Part shown: positions 1 through 11,066 of the stretch, piece after piece | Numbering within the stretch: position 1 is the stretch's first letter | Layout of the letters: each line of letters opens with the position of its first letter | Assembly: GCA_016748015.1 (NCBI GenBank) | Contig: JAAOMT010000129.1 | Span: 1,159,206 to 1,223,205 of the forward strand | Source of the DNA: Geosiphon pyriformis | Lineage: Eukaryota > Glomeromycota > Glomeromycetes > Archaeosporales > Geosiphonaceae | Direction: 5' to 3' | Length of the DNA: 64,000 bases | Position numbers and translations under genes: made by a program | The notes under the pieces: model-generated | What the model saw: only the letters and a program-made list of their open reading frames with translations | The model's database searches: none | What the model was told of the DNA's origin: nothing

Positions 1-96
1 TCAAACTCCAATTCAAACTATAAACAATATATCACGCTTTTTGACCTCACCAAAGAACAGAAACTGAAATGGTTCAGTGATAACAATGAAGGTATC

Positions 97-417
97 ATGC
101 CAGAACACACGCACGATACTGATGCAGGATTTGATCTGAGATATTTAGGAACAGAAGCCATCAAATTGGAACCACATATGCACACTTGTATTGATTTGAA
201 AATAGCACTAGAAATTCTGGCAACAACAATGATTCAATTAGCATCTAGGAGTAATTTAGCAAAAAGAGAGATTAATATAAGAGAAGGAATAATTGACATG
301 GGATATGTAAGAAATATTATTGCTATACTACAAAATGACTCAGAAAAGGTCTATATACTAGAGCCCAATGAAAAGATAGCACAGGCAATATTTCTGCCTC
401 TGGTTAGAGTAGCTTAG
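97..417 (+). pseudogene. dUTPase domain of element A
   Basis: Trimeric dUTPase-like domain inside the retrotransposon polyprotein; the family hydrolyses dUTP to dUMP and PPi and keeps uracil out of newly made DNA. Four motifs are readable: motif 1 DAGFDLR near residue 11, a motif 2-like stretch with SRSNLAK near residue 51, motif 3 GIIDMGY near residue 65 with the Asp and Tyr expected in the nucleoside pocket, and motif 4 NEKIAQAIF near residue 91. It is followed in frame, after a TAG, by the linker that leads to RT. The domain lies upstream of RT, as in betaretroviruses, and not between RNase H and integrase as in non-primate lentiviruses. Homologous but more damaged copies lie in C (about 19960-20290) and B (26470-26800). 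Confidence 0.8.
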
Positions 418-892
418 TTAGTATCAGTAGGAAAAAGAGAGGAATTAAGAATAACAGTGAGAGAAATACAGGAATTCAGATCGACAGATAGAGTAGATGT
501 ACCAGTCAATATGGCAGAAGAAGAAATTGTTGACCAAAAGAAAATTATCTCAATGGGTCAAACAATTTCCATTCCACCATATGACCAGTACATGATAGGG
601 ATAAAGTGGGAGGTAAAAGAACAGAATCAGATTTTTAAAGCAGAACCAACTCTTTGTGAATCATGAGAGATTGGATTCATCAATCTCTATATACCAGCCA
701 AAGAGTACAGCCACATCAAAATTCCCATTTACAACAACACAGAAAATATTATAGTAATATTAGCTGGAACTACTATCAGATACTTAAGCACTGAAATAGA
801 GGATCAACCACCAAGCACCATTCTGGACTTTCCACAGCTTTGTGGATATGTTGATATCATATCACAAACAATATACGAATGAAGTGAATGTT
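418..892 (+). pseudogene. Element A linker between dUTPase and RT
   Basis: This stretch continues the polyprotein through stops at 415, 667 and 880. It shows a beta-rich spacer with a pattern like NNTENI followed by a leucine-poor tail ending in FPQLCGYV, and the same region is conserved in C (19484-20026) and B (25769-26080). Gypsy elements usually carry such a spacer between protease and RT. I see no catalytic motif in it. At 667 an Arg or Gly codon has probably become TGA, and at 880 an Arg codon CGA has probably become TGA. Confidence 0.6.
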
Positions 893-1863
893 ATTTGCTC
901 CAACCAGAACAATTGGAACAAATGAACATGAGAAACTTAGATCCACTCCAATGTATGCAGCTTAAGAGGTTGCTCAACAATTTCAACAACATCTTTGCCA
1001 GTGAAAACAAGTTTGGCCAAACTGATATCATCCAGCATCAGATCAAGACTGGAGATGCAATGCCAATTAAACAAAGAGCATACAGAGTACCACCTGCTAG
1101 CCACGAGATCATTCATCAAGAGATAAACTGAATGTTTGACAATGGGCTAATTCAGTTATTAATAAGCTCATGGTCATCATCAATGGTATTCATCCAGAAA
1201 AAGAATGAGAAAATTCACTTTTGTGTGGATTATAGAAAACTTAATGGAGTAACTCGTGGAGATAGCTATCCCACTTCACAGATCCAAGAACTATTCAATG
1301 CTTTCAGTGGAAACAAATGGTTTTCAACATTAGACCTGAACAGTGGTTATTGGCAAGTAGCCATGGATTCAGCTGACAAAGAGAAAACAGCATTTACCAC
1401 AAGGAAAGAAAATTTCAAATTTGAAGTAATGCCATTCAGCTTAACCAATGCTCCAGCCACTTTCCAACAGCTAATAGAAATTGTTTATACTGGCTTATTG
1501 TGGAAATCAGTAGTTGTATATTTGGAAGACACCAATGTATTCTCAAAAACATTTGATGATAATCTTTATCATCTTTAACAAGTGTTTGAAAGACTAAGAA
1601 AAGCAAGACTAAAGTTAAATGCAACAAAGTGCTTCTTTGGCAAGACAGAACTAAAATTCTTAGGACACATAGTCAACAAAGATGGCATCAAAACAGATTC
1701 AAAGAAAATAGAGATAGTAAAGAACTTTCCAGTGCTAACCAATATGACAGAACTGAAATCATTCTTGAGATTTGCCAGCTACTATCGATGTTTTATCAAG
1801 AACTTTTCCAAGATAGCACAGCCACTCAACCAACTGCAAACCAAGAATACAAAATATGAATAG
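893..1863 (+). pseudogene. Reverse transcriptase domain of element A
   Basis: Ty3/gypsy RT, which copies the element RNA into DNA. Visible blocks are the priming-side segment with FCVDYRKLN (near 1225), STLDLNSGYWQV (near 1325), the palm sequence MPFSLTNAPATFQ (near 1430) and KFLGH (near 1660). The catalytic YLDD box reads YLED at 1519-1530, so the first aspartate is lost. The frame is interrupted by TGA at 1130, TAA at 1576 (CAA expected from the other copies) and TAG at 1861 (TGG expected). The C-terminal connection with FASYYRCFIKNFSKIA leads into RNase H. It is inactive as it stands. Confidence 0.9.
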
Positions 1864-2330
1864 ACAGAAAATCAACAAGAAGTTTTTAATATTCTGAAAA
1901 GAAAGCTTATTCAAGCTCCAGTACTGATTTATTTAGATCACAGCAAACTATTCATTATCACCACCGATGCATCCAGCCAAGCATTGGGAGCAGTACTATC
2001 TCAGAGAAAACTGGATGGCAGAGAACATCCAATAGCATATGCCAGCCAAGGTCTAACACCAGCCGAAAAGAACTATGGAACACCAGAACAAGAACACTTA
2101 GCAATTTATTGGGCAGTTATAAAGTGAAACAAATACTTGAGCCAAAAATTTGATATATACACAGATTATAAAAGATTAACATCCCTTCAAAAGCAAGAAT
2201 GTGATAATGACCACCAATTCAGATGGAAAATAGCACTCTCATGATATACTTATACTATACACTATAAAAAAGGAAAAAACAATAGAAATGCTGATGGTTT
2301 GTCGCAAATAAGACAAATCTAAAAACATTT
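1864..2330 (+). pseudogene. RNase H domain of element A
   Basis: RNase H domain of the gypsy polyprotein, which removes the RNA strand during reverse transcription. The first catalytic segment TTDASSQALGAVLSQ is readable near 1965, with YASQGLTPAEKNY near 2040, DYKRLTSL near 2165 and NNRNADGLS near 2280. TGA at 2127 replaces the tryptophan normally found in this part of gypsy RNase H, and another TGA lies at 2242. Homologous minus-strand parts occur in B (about 5600-6240), C (about 18050-18540) and D (12358-12640). Confidence 0.8.
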
Positions 2331-3770
2331 CAAACCCAAAAATATAACAAAACCAGAACAATACCAATAAAAAATATAACAAAAGATGAATATACAAAAA
2401 TATCAACAACTTCAACATTATATAAACACTCAACAGTTCAAGAAGAATTTATCTCAAATGGAATGAAAGAGTATTAAACAACAATCAAAATATTTTATCA
2501 CTCACCAAAATATACTTTATCGGAAAAATAGAAAAGATTCAGATTAACCAACCAGAATAATTACAGAGCCAGAAAAAAAGACAATATTATTCAACATGTA
2601 CTCAAATCCAACAGCAGGACATTATCACAAAGAAGCAACCATAAAAAGAACCAGAAAAAGATACTATTGGTTATCAATATATCTAGACATCATCTAATAT
2701 GTTCAAAATTGTGATGCTTGTCAGTGAAGAGAAGGAACAAGACCCAGTGAACCATTAAAACCAATCAAAGTGAAACAACCATTTGACTGTATTGGAATTG
2801 ATTTAGTTGGATCATTAACAATTACCAGCAGAGAAAACAGATACATAGCAGTAGCCATAGACTATCTCATTAAATGGCCAAAGGCAAAAGCAATTCAAAG
2901 AACAGATGCAAAATCTGTTGCTGAATTCGTTTATCAAGATTTAATTTGTCGATACAAATGTCCAAAAGAATTATTATCAGACCAAAAAACTCATTTTGTG
3001 AACAGAACATTAACAGAATTGAGCCAAAGATTCGGAATTAAAAGACCACTATCATCACCATACCATCCACAAACCAACGGATTAGTCGAAAGATTCAACA
3101 GAACATTGTGTGAGACAATAGCTAAGCTCAGCCAAGAAAACCAGAATGATTGGGATTTGTTGATACCATCAGTACTATTTGCTTATCGGACAATGAAGCA
3201 AGATACTACACAAGCAACACCATTTAAATTAGTATATGGTAGAACAGTAACACTACCAGTAGAAATAGAAGTCATCACTTATCCAACAGAACCAATAACT
3301 GAAGACAATTTTCAGAAAATGTTGCTAAGAAAAACATATGACTTAATAGAAACACTAGAAAACAAACAGCAAAGAACAGTTAATAACATCTAAAAGTCAC
3401 AAGAAAAACAAAAAGAAAGACATAATAACCAACTACCAGATAAATCAGTTGAATTCAGGATTGGAGACAAAGTACTACTACATTGTACCAAAGCAAAAAA
3501 ACAATGGAGTAGAAAATTTGACCCCAAATAGGATGGACCATTTCACATAGAAGAAATTCTAGGAAATGGAGCTTACAAATTAAGATTGAATAACAAAATC
3601 TTGACCAAAGCAGCACATGGAGATCGACTGAAACCATACCACCAGATAGCATTATCATCTACCAGTAATATTCCACAATTAGAAGTACAGAGAATACTAG
3701 TCCAACCAGATAAGATTCCACGAGATCTGGAACCAATCATTATCATTGACAACAACATGTCCAATTGATC
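2331..3770 (+). pseudogene. Integrase of element A
   Basis: DDE integrase that would insert the cDNA. The zinc-binding segment (H, H, CDAC) lies about 2600-2730 and is interrupted by two stops. The catalytic core from 2770 is open for 207 residues: first Asp in GIDLVG (near 2800), second Asp in LLSDQKTHF (near 2980), Glu in NGLVERFN (near 3085). The C-terminal region, with a chromo-like beta barrel pattern (DKVLLH, then GPFHIEEILGNGAYKLR), runs to about 3660. A TAA at 3391 and a TAG at 3530 break it. This is the best preserved integrase core in the window. Confidence 0.88.
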
Positions 3771-4437
3771 AACAAAAGAATATATAAGAACATGGTTGAC
3801 ACAACAGAAGAGATCAGAAAAATGGAAATTACAGACAATATCCATTCATTAGCCCAACAAATTTTTCAATTAATCTAACACCAGAAGATAGAAATTACAA
3901 TCAATTAAAAAACCATTTATTACAAAAATACAGCAAAGCTACCACAGAACAAAGCACAGAAAAGACTTGAAAATGTTGTTGACAAGATCATGACCAAGAT
4001 AAAATTGGCTATAAAAGAACAACAAATAGTCGGATTATACTAAGAACTTATCAGAAAAACTTGGACTTGGTGGATGCAACAATTTCCAAAAAACTATTGT
4101 CATTTCCACTTGAAACAACACGTAAATATCCAGAATTTATACACCAATAAAACAAAATAGTTATTCAACACAACAATACTGAGACAACTGAAACAATTTG
4201 TGGGAAAGAACAATCTGATCACATAAGCTTGAGCCATTTACCAGCTATATATGAGATTTCAAAACTGACCAGAAATCTTACTCCATACAGCAATGGATAC
4301 AGTTATGAGTAATCAATTGGGAAAAATGACCAACACTCAATTTGAAAAACTACAAACTAAAATAACACAAGTAATACTCGAAAAAGAAGTTCAAGGAATT
4401 AAATTTTGACAGAGCTCAATATTAAAAGGAGAGAATA
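3771..4437 (+). pseudogene. Post-integrase region of element A
   Basis: Between the integrase and the 3' LTR there are roughly 660 bp of decayed coding sequence with no recognised domain. The last part is shared with C: A shows TNTQFEKLQTKI near 4330 and C shows TNNQFEKLQIKI in the minus ORF 7377-7577. Conservation between two diverged copies suggests a real C-terminal extension or extra ORF. A purine-rich tract at about 4422-4436 just before the LTR is a likely polypurine tract for plus-strand priming. Confidence 0.5.
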
Positions 4438-4510
4438 ATGTTACTCATAGAATATAGGAAATATAGTATTATTAGCCAGTAGATATTAGCCAATCAGAGG
4501 TAGATGTAGT

Positions 4511-4684
4511 AAATATGGAATTCCAAAATTCCTCTCAAAAGAATTGCAAGATTCCAGGAATTTCAGAATTCTCCGACAAGGAATCGCAGAATTCCAGAAT
4601 TCCAGAATTTTTCTCATCAAGAATTGCAGAATTCCAGGAATTCCAGGATTCCTGTCACAAGGAATTGAAGAATTGAGGAATCTC
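4511..4684 (+). repeat. 40-bp tandem array in the A LTR
   Basis: Units start at 4541, 4581, 4621 and 4662, a period of 40, 40 and 41 bp, with a partial unit before. Each unit opens with GAATTGCAG or a one-base variant and contains palindromic GGAATTCC-like cores. The array ends about 10 bp before the TATA box. The same array type lies in the C LTRs at about 7085-7240 and 24780-24935. Confidence 0.8.
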
Positions 4685-4690
4685 AAATAT

Positions 4691-4700
4691 GTATATATAA
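4691..4700 (+). promoter_or_regulatory. TATA box of the A LTR
   Basis: TATATATAA directly 3' of the GGAATTCC array. The equivalent box is conserved on the minus strand in C (about 7047-7057 and 24737-24746) and B (about 31780-31790). Position and conservation fit the LTR core promoter; transcription is inferred. Confidence 0.55.
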
Positions 4701-5292
4701 CAGTAGCATTAGAAGCAGAAAAGAAAGGATCGAAAAGAAAAATTCTTAGCTTAGTTACCACAATCCTAAAGAATAAATAATTATTCATTATATCAAATTC
4801 ATTCTTCACTATTAACGCTTCATGTTGATAGTAACTGATATCTAATCATACTGGAACAATAGCTCTTGATTATGGCTATTGACAGGATACTAACTTGCAA
4901 ATTGCCTTGGCTTATTTTCTTATTTTCTCTTTTATCTTTCTTTGATTTTGTTGTGCATACTAATTTATTGAGGATTAAAAGCACTGAGTTATTGACATCA
5001 CGGATAGTTTGGTAAAAGACCCAGAAATAAGGGTAGATTTATATATATTATTGGTTAGCTTATCAGAAGAGCACGACTGCCAGAATAAATCCAGCCACCA
5101 AGCTGAGAAAGAAATTGGGAAACAACTAAACACGCAAATATCATCACTATTGAATCTCTGTTCATTATACAAAAAACTTTATCAAAATCTTCAAATACAA
5201 CACTTTCAAAACATTATTAATGGAAATAGCTTTTAAGCACCAAGTTATGAGTGTGTTAATTGACTTGAGACCTCAAATAGTCATCTGTAATA

Positions 5293-6417
5293 CTGGTTAT
5301 TATTAATAATCTATATAAGTCAATTCTGATTTGATTAAATAGTTGTCTCATTTTAATTGGTCTTAATAGTTTACTGGGTTTTGTTTTTTCTCTTCTCTGA
5401 CAAGCATTACAATATTAAACATATTAAATAATATCTAGATATATAAATGGCCAATAATATCTTTTTCTGGTTCTTTTTATAATTGTTTCTTTATGAAAAT
5501 GTCCTGTTGTTGAATCTGAATACATATTATATAGTATTGTTTCTTTTTCTGGTTCTGTGATTACTCTGAATGATTAATCTGAATTTTTTTTGTTTTTCTA
5601 ATATAGTATATTTTGGTAAGTAATAAAATATTTTAATTGTTGTTTTATGTTGTTTTGTTTTTTTTGAGATAATTTTTCCTTAAACTGTTGGGTATTAATA
5701 TAATATTGAAGTTGTAAATATTTTTCTGTATTTATTTTTTGTTATATTTTTGAGTTAAAATGTTCTTAGATTTGTTTTATTTGCAATAAATTGTTAGTAT
5801 TTTCTTTTTTTTTTCTTTTTTATAATAAACTGTATATTTAAATAGTGAAAGTTCTATTTTTTATTTGACATAATAGTTATTTCCAAATTTTTGCTTCTAA
5901 ATTAATGTTAATTCCTTGTAATCAATGTATACATCAAATTTTTGGCTTAAATACTCTTTTCATTTGATGACTGTTCAATAGATAGTTAAGTATTTTAATG
6001 CTGGTGTTCTATAGTTTTTTTCAACTGAACTCAAACTTTGGCTGATGTATATTACTGGATATTCTTATTTATCTGGTTTTCTCTAAGATAGTATGGCTCT
6101 CAATACTTAACCAAATGCATTGATGGTAATAATAAATGACTTGCTGTAAACTAGATAGATTAATACTGGTGCTTGAATAAGCTTTTTTCTTAATATATCA
6201 AAAGCTTTTAGTTAAGTTTCTGTTCATTTATATTTTATATTCTTGGTTTAAAGCTGGTAGAGTAATTGAATCAGTTTGAAAAAATTCTGGATAAAGTGGC
6301 AGTAATATTCAACAAATCTCAAGAATGCTTGTAGTTCTGTCAAATTTGTTGGTATTGAAAAGTTTTTTACTATCTTGATCTTATCTGAATCTGTTTTAAT
6401 GCTGTTTTTGCTTACAA
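5293..6417 (-). mobile_element. Element B, distal part (mid-RT to start of integrase core)
   Basis: Minus-strand gypsy internal sequence. From 6417 downward it reads the end of RT (KTDSDKIKIVKNF near 6370), RNase H and the integrase zinc-binding part, and it stops within the first catalytic segment of the integrase (IDL near 5320). Both ends are explained by nesting: at 5292/5293 element A is inserted, and at 6417/6418 the 3' LTR of C begins. The rest of B's RT continues at 24999, where KFLGHI reads up to the C 5' LTR. The integrase remainder and 3' LTR of B must lie left of the window. The frame is full of stops. Confidence 0.8.
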
Positions 6418-7309
6418 TATTACAGATAATTATTTGGGATCTAACAACAAATAACAAACTTATAACTTAGTGCTCAATTGGTATAATGGTGTTGGTATCT
6501 GAAAGTTTGCATAATCTGAAGGTTTTGGTTTAAGTTTTTTGTATAATATACAAAAATTTAAGTGTTGTTTTCCCTGTAGCTTCCTGAAATTGCAATTCCA
6601 TTAAATTTCTTTTTCAGCATAGTGGCCAGTAATTTTTCTGGTAAGTTATTCTCAATAATAAATGTTTTACCCTTATTTTTGAATCTTTTACCAGTTCTTT
6701 TAACATCAATAACTTCACATATTAATTTTTAATCACTTAGTAAATAATAAATAAAATAAAAGAGTAAAAAAAAAATAAAGAAAATAAGCCAAGACAAGAA
6801 AAAGTTAATATTTTGTTAATAGCTGTAATCAAGAGGTATTGGTCTAGTATAGTTAAATATTAGCAACTATTAATATGAATTTTTAATAGTGGAAAAACGT
6901 ATTATGATGTTTTAATAAGTATTTTATTAATATTTGATGTTTTTATTTTACATTATAGAATACTATTATATAAAAAAATAAATAGGGAATTGGAATTGGA
7001 GATTCTAAAACTAAAAATTTTGTTTTTTCTGCTTCTAATACTATTGCTATATATACATAAATTTTATTATATGAAATGTCTTGAATTCTTTGATTTTTTA
7101 ACCAGAAATCTTAAAATTTTTGGAATCTTGTAATTTTTTAAAAGAAATCCTGGAATTCTGGAATCCTACAATTCTTCATACTAAAATTCTGTAATTCTGG
7201 AATCCTGCAATTTCTCTAAGAAGAATTCTGGAATTCCACTTTTACTATGTTTTATTTTGATTGGCTAATTTGTATACTAATATATAGTTTCTATATTCTA
7301 TGAATAACA
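6418..7309 (-). repeat. 3' LTR of element C
   Basis: An 892-bp LTR on the minus strand, starting TGTTATTC at 7309 and ending GTAATA at 6418. It pairs with the 5' LTR 24108-24998 (891 bp). It holds the GGAATTCC array (about 7085-7240), a TATA box (7047-7057) and the conserved LTR reading frame (about 6560-6720, broken). A-rich DNA just before it on the minus strand (7310-7325) fits a polypurine tract. Confidence 0.85.
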
Positions 7310-8043
7310 TTATTTTCTTTTTTTTAATATTAAGCTCTATTAAAATCTTTTATATATTCTAACTCTCCTTTTTTGATTAATTTTCGGACTTTTTTTTGAG
7401 AATTACTTGAATTATTTTGATCTGTAATTTTTCAAATTGGTTGTTAGTCATTTTTCTCAATTGGTTGATGATAACTGTATCTATTGCTAGATTAAGTAGT
7501 ATTGTTGATTGATCTTGAAATCCTGTATATAACCAATATATGGCTTTGGCTTGTGTAAACAGATTGCTTTTCCCCACAAATTGTTTAAGTTGCTGTAATA
7601 TTGTTATGTTAAATAACTATTTTGTTTTGTCAGTATACAAGTTCTGAATATTCAGAGTTTGTCCCAAGTGATAATAACAAAAGTTTCTTGAAAATTGTTG
7701 TATTCACTAATTCCAAGTTTTTTTTGTTAATTCTTGGTATAATATAGCTGTTTCTGGTATTTCCATTAATAACTTTACTTTTGCTATTATCTTATCTATG
7801 ATGTTTTCCAGTTTTTTGTGCATTTTGTCTTGAGTTTTTTTTTTTCTCTTTGTACTAAATAGTTTGTTGATTAATTGTAATCTTCATGTTTTATTGTTGA
7901 ATCAATTGAAATAGTTGTTATACAAATGAGTAGATATTGTCAGTAATTTCTATTTTTATTGTTGTTTTTATTGTATTGTTATAAGTAAACTTGGTAGAGT
8001 AGGGAGATGGTAATATTTAGTGTTCTCAATTGTTGATAAGACA

Positions 8044-8993
8044 TGTTTCATGTAATTCTGGTGGCTTTATTTTGATTATTAGTCTCTGAAAGTCTTATTT
8101 TACTGGTTGTGAATTTACTCATTGAGTTTTTTGGTTATAAGGCACAGAGTTTTGGTTCTTATTGATTACAACTTCTTATAAAAATAAGCTTTCTTCTCTG
8201 AGCTAACAAGCACAGTCATTAGAGTCTGGTATTGTCTTTTCATCTTTCTGGTAAGCTATAAAGATAACATTAATATCCAAAAATCTAGAAAAAGCTTCTT
8301 TTTTTTATCAAACTATCACAAAGTCTATTTCCAAACAGTTGATTTTACTATGTTGCTGCTCCACAAAAGAAAAATAAAAAAAATAAAAGAAAATAAAAGA
8401 AAAAAAAGAAAATAAAAGAAAAGATAAATTAGTATTGTCAATTACTATAATCAAGAACAATTGGTCTAAATCATTAATAGTTTGAGGTGGTTATGCTAAG
8501 AGCATCTGTTCTGGAACAAAAATATGAAACAATAATTAATTCATGTAAATTCCACAAAGTTTGAGAACATGAATTCATAATTCTGATTTCTTAATAATTA
8601 ATTTATTTCAGAAGATGAATATGGAATATAATAAATGATAAAGGGGTATAAATATTTGATTTTTGTCTAATAATTCATATCTATCTGTCTTTTTACTTTT
8701 TTTAACTACTTGTTTTTATACATTCTTTTGGTTTTATAGGATTGCTTTCTGATTGTTTCATTATTGCTAACTATTGCTTTGTTATTTCTGTAATTGTTTC
8801 ATTCTTCTATATTAGTACTAGTTATTCTATGTTATAACACGTTATCTAGTATTATTACATGTTATTTTGTGTTATTCCATATTATAATGCATTATTCTAT
8901 GTTATTCTACATTATTGTGTACTATTCTGTATTATGTTATGTTTTGGTTATGTTTCTTTATAACTTTGGATTGGTTTTTTTACTTGGATAACA
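8044..8993 (-). repeat. Solo LTR F inside element C
   Basis: C sequence aligned to A is interrupted here by about 950 bp that looks like an LTR read on the minus strand: it starts TGTTATCC at 8993, has two TATAAAA boxes (about 8732-8738 and 8714-8720) and a tandem array of twelve 10-bp units at 8821-8940. A block near 8430-8470 resembles part of the A/C LTR, so F is a related family. Left boundary and target duplication are not clean; the left end is approximate. Confidence 0.6.
8821..8940. repeat. Twelve 10-bp tandem units in LTR F
   Basis: Twelve consecutive units with a period of exactly 10 bp, consensus close to GTTATTCTAT. Single units differ from it, but the TTAT core recurs in almost every one. 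On the LTR's own strand the array lies about 80 bp upstream of the TATAAAA boxes. Confidence 0.8.
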
Positions 8994-9556
8994 GCATATA
9001 CTATGTCTTTATATTATTTTGTTTAATCATCTTGATGTGTTTATATAGATGATTATAATTGGTTCTAGATTTTGTGAAATCTTATTTAATTGGACTAGTA
9101 TTTATTGTACTCTCAGTTGTGGAATATTATTGGTAAATAATAATGTTGTATTGTGATATGGTTTCAGTTGATTTTTATGTACTGTTTTAGCTAAGATTTT
9201 GTTATTTTATCTTAATTTATAAGTTTCATTTTCTAAAATTTTTTCTATGTGAAATGGTTTGTTATATTTGGAATCAAACTTTTCATTTTATTGTTTTTTT
9301 ATTTTAGTACAATATAAGAGTACTTTGTCTCTAATTCTTAATTCAATTGGTTTATCTAATAATTAATTATTATGTCATTTTTTCTGTTTTTTTTGTAATC
9401 TTTAAATGTTATCAACTGCTCTTCATCTCTTGTTTTTCAATGTTTCTATTAATTTGTATGTTCTTCTTAACAATGTTTTTTGGAAATTGGTTTCTTTTAT
9501 TGGTTTAGTTGGATATGTATTGACTTTTATCTCAACTAATAGTGTTGTTGTTCTAC

Positions 9557-10216
9557 TGTTATGGGTTGGAGTAACAAACTAACAGATAGCAAGAGAGAAC
9601 AAGATTGTAGAGTGATGGAAATAATCAAAGGGAATTTGACTTCAAAGAGCAAATTGAATAAATATGGATTCAATATACGAGATCAGTCTCATAAAATATC
9701 TCAGTCACTATTTTTTTCAAAGATAACTGGGGAATCTGAAGATAGAGAGATAGTTCATACTGTCAACAAATGATCACACTTGGTATAATTCTATGTTTCA
9801 TGTTAATACTCTTAGAATTCAATATCAAGTATCAGATGTGCTCTTCAATCATGTTTTATACAATAATCTTCAAATGCTACAATTATATATGTTAGGGAAA
9901 GGCCAACAAATAATCTTTTATCTTTAAGATGTTCAGATATTTGAAGGTAGAAAAAGGGAAATTAGTAATAAGAAAATGTTTTGAAATGGAAGTTGTTATT
10001 TTATTTCTTTGATTGTCTTGATTCCTTACATGATACTTTTCTACAGCTAAGAGACTTATCACTTATATAGCTATTGAAAATGGTCAATGATTAGATCAAT
10101 GATCAGGTCAATAATTAGGTCAATGATCACTATCTAAAAATAGGGTGGCTAATTATATGACATCAGTGGCTAATACATGTGATAACTAATAAAAACTATG
10201 AGTTTCAACCATAAAA
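9557..10216 (-). repeat. 3' LTR of element D
   Basis: A 660-bp LTR. On the minus strand it begins at 10216 (TTTTATGG, decayed from TGTTATGG) and ends CCCATAACA at 9557. It differs from the 5' LTR by a 36-bp excess fully explained by three extra 12-bp units at 10082-10129. A TATATAA box lies at about 10055-10063. Confidence 0.88.
10082..10129. repeat. Four 12-bp tandem units in the D 3' LTR
   Basis: Units GGTCAATGATTA, GATCAATGATCA, GGTCAATAATTA and GGTCAATGATCA follow each other without spacer. The 5' LTR has one unit, at 17061-17072. The array lies 20-70 bp upstream of the TATA box in the LTR's own direction. Confidence 0.9.
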
Positions 10217-10275
10217 TTATCCTCTCCAAAGAGATTGAGCTCTGGCAAAATCAAATTATTTATGGAATATTCTAA

Positions 10276-10938
10276 TTAAAGAGTTTTATTTAACTCAAAA
10301 CTAACTAGTTTATTGAAGTCTTTTGTGGATAAGGTATATAAAACTTGAGGCGAAATGAGCTTTGTGTTCAAGAGACCAAATCTTTGTATAAGAGTTTTGG
10401 CTCTTCTTGTAATAGTCAAAACTCTTGGAACATCTAATCGTACAATGTCCAATATTTCCACTTGTATCTCAGAAGTTGTTTTCTTCATGAGCTTCATGTC
10501 TTCTATAATTTCACCAAGGTGACCATAGAGTTTTAGTTGTCTTCTATATGACAAGTTTTTGTCTATGGGCAAGATTTCTTTTATTGTTTTCCTAATTGTG
10601 ATGGAAGGTGCAAGTATTGCTGCTATTATACTTTTCAGCAAATACTTATCTATTTTGCTACCAATTCTTTCTCTTCTGGTAGTTGTTTTCTTTGATCTGA
10701 TAACAGTATATGTTCTACTATTGTCAGTTATGGTGGTCTGTTTTCCAATGATCAGGATAGCATTTGGATAATTTTTAATCCAATACTTATAGAAAGTATA
10801 GAAAGCATTTTGAATGTTTTGATCCAGAAAATAATTGTTCATGTTGATTGAAGATACCTCTGTTTTGGGATTGGTGCATTTATTTATATCTGATTTTTGC
10901 TGATCATTTGGGTTGGTATTACCACAACAGGTAACCAA
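10276..10938 (-). pseudogene. Post-integrase open frame of element D (220 codons)
   Basis: Longest uninterrupted frame in element D, following the integrase tail and ending 59 bp before the 3' LTR. The first codon of the open stretch at 10938 is TTG, and the frame follows the integrase tail without a clear new start, so it is probably the C-terminal end of the polyprotein. It is rich in Lys, Thr, Ile and Arg, with basic stretches (KKTTTRRERIG near residue 83 and RRAKTLIQR near 178) and no membrane segment. I recognise no domain. That it stayed open while everything upstream decayed may be chance. Confidence 0.5.
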
Positions 10939-11066
10939 TCAGGTCGTTTGTGATATTTCTTAAGTTGTGTACTATGAACAGAATGATTATTAAAGATTGT
11001 TTTGGATTGATTTTGAAGAATATAGAAACCATTGTTCAAAACTTTGTTGACTATAAAAGATCCTTT

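Larger units (their letters stand above)
1..5292 (+). mobile_element. Element A: Ty3/gypsy retrotransposon with dUTPase, 5' end outside the window
   Basis: Degenerate LTR retrotransposon read in the order dUTPase, linker, reverse transcriptase, RNase H, integrase, post-integrase region, 3' LTR. RT before integrase places it in Ty3/gypsy. The window starts upstream of the dUTPase, so gag, protease and the 5' LTR lie to the left. It is not active: the polyprotein frame has at least seven stops (near 415, 667, 880, 1130, 1576, 1861, 2127) and the RT active site is altered. Its right end abuts a minus-strand integrase fragment of element B at 5293, where the B reading resumes, so A is nested in B. 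The A and C LTRs align along their whole length, so they are one family. Confidence 0.9.
4439..5292 (+). repeat. 3' LTR of element A
   Basis: The LTR begins TGTTAC at 4439 and ends GTAATA at 5292, decayed from an inverted GTAACA. It aligns over its full length with the two C LTRs (minus, 6418-7309 and 24108-24998). Just inside it is a tandem array of about 40-bp units rich in GGAATTCC (4541, 4581, 4621, 4662), then a TATATATAA box at 4692-4700. Near the 3' end is a possibly coding stretch (5009-5236) also present in the other copies. A acquired indels there, so its frame differs from C. Confidence 0.85.
7310..9556 (-). mobile_element. Element C, 3' internal part (integrase C-terminus and post-integrase region)
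   Basis: Continues the C integrase beyond the D insertion. From 9556 downward the reading TTTLLVEIKV follows directly from FKLVYG at 17160-17190, giving the order seen intact in A. The chromo-like tail lies about 9200-9350. The post-integrase region is split by solo LTR F (8044-8993) and resumes to 7330, where the conserved segment TNNQFEKLQ (minus ORF 7377-7577) lies. Many stops; not functional. Confidence 0.75.

Noticed and set aside
6470-6545. tRNA-like sequence at the end of the A/B/C LTR, with a D-arm-like GCTCAATTGGTA and a T-arm-like block
   Set aside because: No consistent acceptor or anticodon stem could be drawn, and the copies at 24150 and 31220 lose the paired bases. It lies inside the LTR and not at a separate tRNA gene.
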